From Peptoniphilus raoultii (GTDB lineage Bacteria; Bacillota; Clostridia; Tissierellales; Peptoniphilaceae), in assembly GCF_900099555.1 (NCBI RefSeq), contig NZ_FMWM01000002.1, forward strand, positions 1,485,629 through 1,549,628: a stretch of DNA of 64,000 bases. The letters run 5' to 3'. Below, piece by piece: positions 57,904 to 64,000 of the stretch; positions within the stretch are counted from its first letter, which is position 1; each line of letters begins with the position of its first letter. The notes below the pieces were generated by a model that did no database searches, was not told the DNA's origin, and saw only the letters and a list, made by a program, of their open reading frames with translations. Both the position numbers and the translations under genes were made by a program.

Positions 57904-58851
57904 TTATTCCTCTTCTTGTTTAAGAGATAGATTCATATCTTTAAGTTTAGCAACCACTTCTTCAAGGGATTTTTTCCCTAGGTTCCTAACTTTCATCATA
58001 TCTTCTTCAGTTCTGTTTGTCAGTTCCCCAACGGTATTAATGCCCGCTCTCTTTAAGCAGTTAAAACTTCTAACAGAAAGATCAAGTTCCTCAACAGTTA
58101 AATCCATAACTTTTTCAGTTTGATCTTCTTGTTTTTCTACCATAATATTTACATCATTTACATGATTTGTAAGTCCTATAAATAGATCAAGGTGTTCAGT
58201 TAAAATTTTTGCTGCCAGAGAAGTTGCCTCATCTGCTTTCATGGATCCATCAGTTGTAACTTCAAGAATTAATCTATCATAATCAGTTCTTTGCCCAACT
58301 CTTGTATTTTCTACTTTCCAATTAACTTTTTTAACTGGAGTGTAATTTGAATCCATAGGAATTATTCCTATTTGAGTTACTTCATCTTTTTTTAATTCGG
58401 AAGGCTCATAACCACGACCTTTTTCAACAGTCATTTCAATATAAACATCTGCATCTTCATTTAAAGTAGCTATATGATGATCCTTATTTACTACTTCAAT
58501 CCCTGGTTCAAGAATAATATCACTAGCTTTGATTTCACCCTTGCCAGATTTATCAATAATGATTTTTATAGGTTCATCATTTTCCATCTTTAACACAAGT
58601 GATTTAATATTTAATATAATTTCCGGTACATCTTCTAAAACACCAGGAATTGTATCAAATTCATGTTCTACTCCTCGTATATTTAAAAAGGATACAGCTG
58701 CTCCGGGCAGTGATGATAAAAGAACTCTCCTTAAAGAATTACCAATAGTAATACCATATCCGCTTTCAAGGGGTTCCACTATAAATTTACCATACTTTCC
58801 AGAATCATCCAACTTTTCAATACTAATTTTAGGCTTTTCTATTTCTATCAT
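57904..58851 (-). CDS. rpoA: DNA-directed RNA polymerase subunit alpha
   Basis: 315 residues. N-terminal domain with [20 protein letters not shown] near residue 30 for dimerisation and polymerase assembly. A flexible linker, then the C-terminal domain ([20 protein letters not shown] and [20 protein letters not shown]) that binds UP elements and activators. It directly follows rpsK; rpsD, common between them in clostridia, is absent. Confidence 0.98.
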   Translation of the reverse strand: MIEIEKPKISIEKLDDSGKYGKFIVEPLESGYGITIGNSLRRVLLSSLPGAAVSFLNIRGVEHEFDTIPGVLEDVPEIILNIKSLVLKMENDEPIKIIIDKSGKGEIKASDIILEPGIEVVNKDHHIATLNEDADVYIEMTVEKGRGYEPSELKKDEVTQIGIIPMDSNYTPVKKVNWKVENTRVGQRTDYDRLILEVTTDGSMKADEATSLAAKILTEHLDLFIGLTNHVNDVNIMVEKQEDQTEKVMDLTVEELDLSVRSFNCLKRAGINTVGELTNRTEEDMMKVRNLGKKSLEEVVAKLKDMNLSLKQEEE

Positions 58852-58894
58852 GGTTCCTCCTTTTAGTTTAGCAATTGCTTACTAACTAATACCA

Positions 58895-59290
58895 TTAAAC
58901 TCTTCTGCGTTTTGGCGGTCTGCAACCATTGTGAGGAATTGGTGTTACGTCTTTAATCATAGTAACGTCAAGTCCTGATGCTTGTAGGGATCTTATAGCT
59001 GCTTCTCTTCCACTGCCTGGTCCCTTAACATAAACATCTACAGATTTTAGTCCATGTTCCTTTGCCTTATTTGCTGCTTCAGCTGCAGCTTCTTGTGCTG
59101 CAAAAGGTGTTGATTTTCTTGATCCTCTAAAACCTAATTGTCCAGCACTAGCCCAGGAAATAACATTTCCATTAGTATCTGTTAGAGTAACCATTGTATT
59201 ATTAAAAGTAGAGGCTATATGTGCTTGACCTTTTTCAATATTTTTACGAGCACGACGTTTAACACGTGTTGCCTTTTGTTTTTTTGCCAT
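58895..59290 (-). CDS. rpsK: 30S ribosomal protein S11
   Basis: 131 residues. [20 protein letters not shown], then [20 protein letters not shown] and [20 protein letters not shown] with [11 protein letters not shown] at the end are diagnostic. It lies on the platform of the small subunit near the mRNA exit. It is 12 bases after rpsM, with GGGGGG before the ATG. Confidence 0.98.
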   Translation of the reverse strand: MAKKQKATRVKRRARKNIEKGQAHIASTFNNTMVTLTDTNGNVISWASAGQLGFRGSRKSTPFAAQEAAAEAANKAKEHGLKSVDVYVKGPGSGREAAIRSLQASGLDVTMIKDVTPIPHNGCRPPKRRRV

Positions 59291-59302
59291 TTATAACCCC
59301 CC

Positions 59303-59665
59303 TTACTTTTTCTTAGAAATTAACTTCTTAGGACCTTTTCTTGTCCTAGCATTAGTCTTAGTCTTTTGTCCCCTTACAGGAAGACCTGCTTTATGTCTAC
59401 GTCCACGATAGCAGTTGATTTCACGAAGCCTCTTGATGTTTAATGCAACATCACGACGCAAATCACCTTCAACGTGGTATTTTTGAATTTCATCTCTAAT
59501 TCTTCCAAGTTCAGCTTCAGTCAAATCTTTAACCCTTGTGTCAAAATTAACATCGGCATCTTTAAGAATTTTTTGTGATCTGCTTTTACCTATACCAAAG
59601 ATATAAGTAAGTCCAATTTCAACTCGCTTTTCTCTTGGTAAGTCCACACCGGCTATTCTTGCCAT
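59303..59665 (-). CDS. rpsM: 30S ribosomal protein S13
   Basis: 120 residues. [28 protein letters not shown], then [20 protein letters not shown]-type end with [14 protein letters not shown]. It contacts the large subunit at the small-subunit head. It lies 11 bases after rpmJ with GGAGG upstream. Confidence 0.98.
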   Translation of the reverse strand: MARIAGVDLPREKRVEIGLTYIFGIGKSRSQKILKDADVNFDTRVKDLTEAELGRIRDEIQKYHVEGDLRRDVALNIKRLREINCYRGRRHKAGLPVRGQKTKTNARTRKGPKKLISKKK

Positions 59666-59676
59666 AATCTACCTCC

Positions 59677-59790
59677 TTAACCCTGTTTTTGTTTATGCTT
59701 AGGATTATCACAAATTACCATAACTTTTCCTTTTCTTCTGATAATTTTGCATTTTTCGCACATTTTCTTAACTGATGGTCTAACTTTCAT
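59677..59790 (-). CDS. rpmJ: 50S ribosomal protein L36
   Basis: 37 residues from ATG 59790: [20 protein letters not shown], then [17 protein letters not shown]. The zinc ligands (C-x2-C, C, H) are present, so this is the zinc-binding form. It lies in its usual place between infA and rpsM. Confidence 0.97.
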   Translation of the reverse strand: MKVRPSVKKMCEKCKIIRRKGKVMVICDNPKHKQKQG

Positions 59791-59808
59791 TGTAACCTCC
59801 TTACGGGA

Positions 59809-60027
59809 TTATTTTTTTCTCCAAGTAATTCTTCCTCTTGTCAAATCGTAGGGTGAAAGCTCTACAGTCACCTTATCACCTGGAAGAATTCTAATATAAT
59901 TCATTCTTAATTTCCCCGAAATATGAGCAAGTATTTCATGTCCATTTTCAAGTTTAACTTTGAAATTTGTATTAGGAAGGGCGTCAGTTACAACTCCTTC
60001 CACTTCAATTACATCTTCTTTAGCCAT
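59809..60027 (-). CDS. infA: Translation initiation factor IF-1
   Basis: 72 residues, the standard length. [20 protein letters not shown], then [20 protein letters not shown] and [20 protein letters not shown] with [10 protein letters not shown] form the S1-like OB fold. It blocks the ribosomal A site in initiation. It follows the KOW gene by 18 bases. Confidence 0.98.
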   Translation of the reverse strand: MAKEDVIEVEGVVTDALPNTNFKVKLENGHEILAHISGKLRMNYIRILPGDKVTVELSPYDLTRGRITWRKK

Positions 60028-60045
60028 ATATAGGTATTTCCTCCT

Positions 60046-60300
60046 TTAGCTATAAGGCTTTAGCATTTTTCGAATATAGGAATCATTAATATCTTTAACA
60101 TCAAGATTAACAATATCCTTATAAATTGAAATGTGTTTAACCTTTTTTTTCTTAGGTTTTTCAAGCTTTCTACTTTTTCCATTAACAAGTAAAAGATAGT
60201 TATCGTCAATAATTTCAATGATAACAAATACTTGACCCTCGTCTCGACCTTTTTTGGATTTTACAACTTGTCCCCTTTGAAGAGATATTGTCTTATCCAT
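60046..60300 (-). CDS. KOW-domain RNA-binding protein
   Basis: 84 residues. The KOW motif is near the start (LQRGQVVKSKKGRDEGQVFV), and the middle is basic (GKSRKLEKPKKKKVKHIS). It resembles the L14e-like protein that lies between adk or map and infA in many clostridia, and it probably binds rRNA. No more precise role is known. AGGTG lies before the ATG; adk ends 7 bases upstream. Confidence 0.88.
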   Translation of the reverse strand: MDKTISLQRGQVVKSKKGRDEGQVFVIIEIIDDNYLLLVNGKSRKLEKPKKKKVKHISIYKDIVNLDVKDINDSYIRKMLKPYS

Positions 60301-60307
60301 ATTTCAC

Positions 60308-60949
60308 CTAATTAAGACCCTTAACTATATCTTCAAATACCTTATCTATGTCTTTTTGTCCATCAATATTTAATAGAAGACTTTGCGCCTTATAATAATC
60401 TATTAATGGTGCTGTTTGTTCAAAATATACTTTAATTCTGGTCTTTACAGTTTCTTCCGTATCGTCTTGTCTTTGGATGAGTTTTTCATTATCCTTGTCG
60501 CAAATACCTTCAACCTTTGGAGGATTGAATTTAATATGATATGTTGCTCCACAAGATTTGCAAACACGTCTTCCCACTGCACGTTCTACTAAAATTTCAG
60601 GCTTAACATCAATATTAATAACTTTTGTCAAAGCCTTGTCTTTTTTATCAAGAATTGCATCAAGACTTACTGCTTGAGCAACTGTTCTTGGGAAGCCGTC
60701 AAGTAAAAATCCATTTTCACAATCTTCTTTATTAAGTCTATCTTCAACTAAATCTATAACAAGTTCATCAGGAACTAAAAGTCCCTTATCCATATATGAT
60801 TTTGCCTTATTTCCAAGTTCAGTTTTGTTTTTAATATTTTCTCTAAAAATATCACCTGTTGATATATGTGGAATGTTATATTTTTTAATAATATAATCTG
60901 CTTGCGTACCTTTGCCGGCCCCTGGAGGACCCAAAATAACTAATCTCAT
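60308..60949 (-). CDS. adk: Adenylate kinase
   Basis: 213 residues. P-loop LVILGPPGAGKGTQADYIIK at the start, STGDIFRENIKNKTELGNKA for AMP binding, GFLLDGFPRTVAQA, and a zinc lid with CKSCGATYH then ICDKD (three Cys and one Asp), as in Gram-positive long-form enzymes. It balances ATP, ADP and AMP. It follows secY by 9 bases. The usual map gene after adk is missing here. Confidence 0.97.
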   Translation of the reverse strand: MRLVILGPPGAGKGTQADYIIKKYNIPHISTGDIFRENIKNKTELGNKAKSYMDKGLLVPDELVIDLVEDRLNKEDCENGFLLDGFPRTVAQAVSLDAILDKKDKALTKVINIDVKPEILVERAVGRRVCKSCGATYHIKFNPPKVEGICDKDNEKLIQRQDDTEETVKTRIKVYFEQTAPLIDYYKAQSLLLNIDGQKDIDKVFEDIVKGLN

Positions 60950-60958
60950 GAATTACCT

Positions 60959-62239
60959 CTATTTCTTTAAGAATCCTTTGTAATTTCTCATTAAAAGTTG
61001 CTGTTCCAGTACTCTTGAAGTTTCTAGTACTACACCTACTACAATTATAATACTTGTTCCACCGTAATTGAACTGCAGATTGCTAAGCTTTGTCAATATT
61101 GTAGGTAAAACTGATAAGAAAGCAAGTGCAATTGCACCTGGCAAAACTAATCTATTTAAAGATCTTTGTAAATATTCGCTTGTCGGTTTTCCTGGTCTGA
61201 TGCCTGGAATAAACCCACCGTTTTGTTGTAAATTCTTAGAATATTCAACTGTATTAAATTGTATTGTTGTATAGAAAAATGTGAAGAATATAATTAAAAT
61301 CACACTAGAGATTACATAAATTACTACTCCTGGTCCACCTGATGGTGAAAGCCATTTTGCAATCCAATTTCTTGTAGCTTCGTTTTTTGTAAACATTGCT
61401 ATCGTTGATGGAATTGCTAATAGTGAGTTAGCAAAGATTATAGGCATAACTCCAGTTAAAAGAACTTTAATAGGAATATGAGTGGCTTGACCGCCATACA
61501 TTTTTCTTCCTACAACTCTTTTTGCATATTGTACTGGAATTCTTCTTTCTCCTTCATTAAGGATTACAACAAATACGCAAATGGCTATTGCAACAACAAG
61601 GAAAATCCATAGATATACTGGACTTGCCATGCCTGCCCTAACTAATTGTATTGATTGAACTATATCTACAGGGAATCTTGCAACGATACCTGCAAAAATT
61701 AATATTGAAATACCATTTCCAATACCATGTTCTGTAATTTGTTCACCTATCCAGATAAGAATAGTTGAACCTGCTACTATTGAAAGTATAATTGTTATAT
61801 ATTCCAAAGGTTCTGTTGCATTAACAGCACCTCTAAAAATTCCAAATGTATAACCAATAGCTTGTACAAGAGAGATTGCTATCGCTAAATATCTTGTATA
61901 TTTTGCTATAGCTTTACGTCCTGTGTTACCTTCCTTTGCTAGTGCTTCAAGGGAAGGGATTGCTATGGTCAAAAGCTGAAGTACAATTGATGCTGTAACA
62001 TAGGGATAAATATTAGCCGCAAAAATTGTAAAATTTCTAAAGTTACCTCCTGCCATTAAGTCCATAAAGGCAAAAAGTGATGAATTTGCACCTTCAAATA
62101 ATTTTTCAATTACTGAAGCATTCATAAAAGGAACTGCAATGTGAGATCCTAATCTATAAAGAAGTAACATGAAAAGGGTAAAAAGAATTTTTTTACGAAT
62201 TTCAGGAACTTTCCACGCATTTTTAAAGGTGGTTAGCAT
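60959..62239 (-). CDS. secY: Preprotein translocase subunit SecY
   Basis: 426 residues with ten membrane segments. Signatures: LLYRLGSHIAVPFMNASVIE near the start, FAANIYPYVTASIVLQLLTI, GNGISILIFAGIVARFP, ERRIPVQYAKRVVGRKMYGG and GFIPGIRPGKPTSEYLQR. It forms the Sec channel for exported and membrane proteins, consistent with the LepB substrates in this window. It overlaps the rplO stop by one base (TAATG). Confidence 0.98.
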   Translation of the reverse strand: MLTTFKNAWKVPEIRKKILFTLFMLLLYRLGSHIAVPFMNASVIEKLFEGANSSLFAFMDLMAGGNFRNFTIFAANIYPYVTASIVLQLLTIAIPSLEALAKEGNTGRKAIAKYTRYLAIAISLVQAIGYTFGIFRGAVNATEPLEYITIILSIVAGSTILIWIGEQITEHGIGNGISILIFAGIVARFPVDIVQSIQLVRAGMASPVYLWIFLVVAIAICVFVVILNEGERRIPVQYAKRVVGRKMYGGQATHIPIKVLLTGVMPIIFANSLLAIPSTIAMFTKNEATRNWIAKWLSPSGGPGVVIYVISSVILIIFFTFFYTTIQFNTVEYSKNLQQNGGFIPGIRPGKPTSEYLQRSLNRLVLPGAIALAFLSVLPTILTKLSNLQFNYGGTSIIIVVGVVLETSRVLEQQLLMRNYKGFLKK

Positions 62240-62688
62240 TAAATCACCTCAGCCTTTCCTCCACGAGCTTCTATTTTTTCAGTCGCAGAGTTGGAGAAAT
62301 GGTTGGCTTTAACATTTAGCTTAACTTCTAAATCTCCATTACCAAGAATTCTTACACCATCCTTTGATTTTGACCTTTTTATTAGTCCTCTTTCAATTAA
62401 AAGTTCTTTTGTAACTTCAGTTCCTTCTTCAAAGCAGTTTAAATCAGATACATTAACTACTCCAAATTCTTTTCTGAATACATTATAAAAACCTCTTTTT
62501 GGAAGACGTCTAAATAATGGCATTTGGCCACCTTCAAATCCAGGTCTTACTCCGCCACCTGATCTGGCATTTTGACCCTTGTGACCACGTCCGGCAGTCT
62601 TGCCTGTTCCTGATCCGATGCCTCTACCGAGTCTTTTTCTGGCTTTAACTCCACCGCCACAGGCAGGTTTTAAGTCATGTAATTTCAT
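62239..62688 (-). CDS. rplO: 50S ribosomal protein L15
   Basis: 149 residues. [20 protein letters not shown], then [20 protein letters not shown] and [20 protein letters not shown] are L15 hallmarks; the end is GGKAEVI. It helps late assembly of the large subunit. It lies between rpmD and secY in the standard order. Confidence 0.98.
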   Translation of the reverse strand: MKLHDLKPACGGGVKARKRLGRGIGSGTGKTAGRGHKGQNARSGGGVRPGFEGGQMPLFRRLPKRGFYNVFRKEFGVVNVSDLNCFEEGTEVTKELLIERGLIKRSKSKDGVRILGNGDLEVKLNVKANHFSNSATEKIEARGGKAEVI

Positions 62689-62699
62689 GCTGCACCTCC

Positions 62700-62876
62700 T
62701 TATTCTTCAACTTCAAGCATATATTCAACTTGTTTAATCATTCCTCTAATTTGAGGAGTGTCGTTTTTTTCAACTACTTGGCCAATTTTTCTAAGGCCAA
62801 GAGCCTTAATTGTTCTCTTATGAGTGTGAATTTTTCCAATAGGGCTCTTAACTAATTTAATTTTTATAGTACTCAT
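62700..62876 (-). CDS. rpmD: 50S ribosomal protein L30
   Basis: 58 residues from ATG 62876 with GAGG 5 bases upstream; a GTG two codons earlier is the alternative. [20 protein letters not shown], then [20 protein letters not shown] and [10 protein letters not shown] are typical of L30. It lies 7 bases after rpsE. Confidence 0.96.
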   Translation of the reverse strand: MSTIKIKLVKSPIGKIHTHKRTIKALGLRKIGQVVEKNDTPQIRGMIKQVEYMLEVEE

Positions 62877-62883
62877 AGACACC

Positions 62884-63390
62884 TCATCCTAAAATTTCAT
62901 CCACTGATTTATTTCTAAGTTTTGCAACAGACTCAGCTGTCTTTAATTGTTTTAAAGCTTCAATTGTTGCATTAACAGTATTTCTAGGATTACTTGATCC
63001 TAAATTCTTTGTACGAATATCAGTAATTCCGCAAAGTTCACATACTGCACGCACTGCTCCTCCGGCGATAACTCCTGTACCTTCTCTAGCAGGTTTTAAA
63101 AATACTTTTCCAGCACCGAAAACTCCTGTTACCATATGAGGGATTGAAGTGTTTAATAAATTTACTTTTATAATATGTTTTTTAGCATCTTGTGTTGCTT
63201 TTCTAATTGCTTCTGGAACTTCAAGTGCTTTACCTGTACCTACACCAACGTGACCGTTGTGATCGCCAACTACTACAAGGGCTGCAAATCTAAAGTTTCT
63301 ACCACCCTTTACAACCTTGGCAACTCTATTTATAGCTACAACTTTATCTTCTAAATCAAGTTCCGCCGCATTAATTAATGAACGTTCCAT
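62884..63390 (-). CDS. rpsE: 30S ribosomal protein S5
   Basis: 168 residues. [20 protein letters not shown] with [20 protein letters not shown], then [20 protein letters not shown] and [16 protein letters not shown] are S5 signatures. It lines the mRNA entry and affects accuracy. It is 10 bases after rplR, with GGAGG upstream. Confidence 0.98.
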   Translation of the reverse strand: MERSLINAAELDLEDKVVAINRVAKVVKGGRNFRFAALVVVGDHNGHVGVGTGKALEVPEAIRKATQDAKKHIIKVNLLNTSIPHMVTGVFGAGKVFLKPAREGTGVIAGGAVRAVCELCGITDIRTKNLGSSNPRNTVNATIEALKQLKTAESVAKLRNKSVDEILG

Positions 63391-63400
63391 TTTTCCCTCC

Positions 63401-63763
63401 TTAGAATTTTAGACCGCCATCTCTTGCTGCGTCTGCAAGAGCTTTGACTTTTCCGTGGTAAATATAGCCGCTTCTATCAAAAACAATTTCAGTAATTCCC
63501 TTTTCAACAGCTTTCTTTGCTATATCTGAACCTACGGCCTTTGCTGCTTCCATATTTTTTGAATTTTCTAAATTCAATGACTTGTCAAGTGTTGATGATT
63601 GACAAATTGTATGTCCCTTTTCATCATCAATTAACTGTGCATAAATATGAGCATCTGACCTATAAATAGAAAGTCTTGGTCTTACTGAAGTTCCGGAAAT
63701 GTGCCTTCTAATTCTTTTGTGTCTTTTTACTCTAATTTGATTTTTATCTAATTTTTTGAACAC
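63401..63763 (-). CDS. rplR: 50S ribosomal protein L18
   Basis: 120 residues. [20 protein letters not shown]-like start (here [20 protein letters not shown]), [20 protein letters not shown] and [20 protein letters not shown] with DGGLKF at the end. It binds 5S rRNA in the central protuberance. It follows rplF by 14 bases. Confidence 0.98.
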   Translation of the reverse strand: MFKKLDKNQIRVKRHKRIRRHISGTSVRPRLSIYRSDAHIYAQLIDDEKGHTICQSSTLDKSLNLENSKNMEAAKAVGSDIAKKAVEKGITEIVFDRSGYIYHGKVKALADAARDGGLKF

Positions 63764-63777
63764 TGTAAAACTCCTTT

Positions 63778-63999
63778 CTACTTACCAGTCTTGCCGACTT
63801 TACGTCTTATGTGCTCATCAACATATTTAATACCCTTGCCCTTATATGGTTCAGGTTCTCTAAATCCTCTAATGAATGCAGCATAAGCTCCAACTTGTTG
63901 TTTATCGTTTCCTAAAATAACTATTTGGTTAGCAGCAGGTACCTCAACTATAATTCCCTTTGGATCTTCAAGTTCCAATGGATGGGAAAAACCAAGGTT
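63778..63999 (-). CDS. rplF: 50S ribosomal protein L6, C-terminal part
   Basis: Partial: the frame is open to the window edge, giving 73 C-terminal residues. [20 protein letters not shown], then [20 protein letters not shown] and [17 protein letters not shown] are the conserved end of L6. The start lies outside the window. It is the most upstream visible gene of the ribosomal protein operon. Confidence 0.97.
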   Translation of the reverse strand, partial: NLGFSHPLELEDPKGIIVEVPAANQIVILGNDKQQVGAYAAFIRGFREPEPYKGKGIKYVDEHIRRKVGKTGK

Positions 64000-64000
64000 T

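Overview
The window is a piece of a low-GC, Gram-positive (Firmicutes) chromosome. The A+T-rich codon use, the clostridial gene order (pheST-zapA-U32 peptidase-mutS2, RqcP-divIC-S1-tilS-hpt-ftsH, rplF to rplQ) and the surface proteins (a YSIRK-like signal with G5 domains and an NPKTY-type sorting motif, and an SLH protein) suggest an anaerobic coccus of the Peptoniphilaceae/Tissierellia type, such as Peptoniphilus or Anaerococcus. That placement is inferred; a 16S search would settle it. Nearly all housekeeping genes are on the minus strand.

Layout. 1-2460: the 3' end of a pepD-type dipeptidase, a broken methylglyoxal synthase gene and a dead IS200-type element. 2522-8480: a complete rRNA operon on the minus strand (16S, tRNA-Ile, 23S, 5S) with two textbook promoters. 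Its 16S-tRNA spacer is unusually long and carries a broken secreted-protein gene and a second ORF. 8469-20812: a long co-oriented operon pheS-pheT-zapA-U32-mutS2-argS-membrane protein-TPR protein. 20846-26250: lepB, a phosphodiester glycosidase, and hom facing asd. 26280-33290: an accessory block with a broken flavin-type oxidase, a GDPD remnant, a family of zinc-ribbon and membrane-anchored repeat proteins (one copy broken) and a broken polyphosphate kinase 2. 33299-36751: tRNA-Gly, tRNA-Thr, arginase, bioB and trmB. 37191-39536: a heavily decayed G5-domain adhesin. 39680-47230: lysS (with an extra C-terminal tRNA-binding domain), greA, dusB, coaX, bioY and a class A penicillin-binding protein. 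47231-50322: decayed SLH and surface-protein genes. 50323-57443: a small exporter, ftsH, hpt, tilS, an S1 protein, divIC, a 56-residue membrane protein, rqcP, HU and a YabN-like protein. 57508-64000: rplQ, rpoA, rpsK, rpsM, rpmJ, infA, a KOW protein, adk, secY, rplO, rpmD, rpsE, rplR and the end of rplF.

Functional links. The translation genes (rRNA, tRNAs, ArgRS, PheRS, LysRS, ribosomal proteins, RqcP, TilS, TrmB, DusB) make up most of the window. bioB and bioY lie about 8 kb apart but share the same apparent BirA operator over the promoter, so biotin synthesis and uptake are probably co-repressed. Hom and Asd serve the aspartate pathway from divergent promoters. LepB, PBP1A, FtsH and the broken surface proteins concern the envelope.

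The strongest overall pattern is the contrast between intact core genes and broken accessory genes. About ten accessory loci carry nonsense codons, frameshifts, lost start codons or truncations, often with promoter and Shine-Dalgarno still present. This looks like recent reductive decay of surface and stress functions. Homopolymer indels should be checked against reads before each case is accepted.
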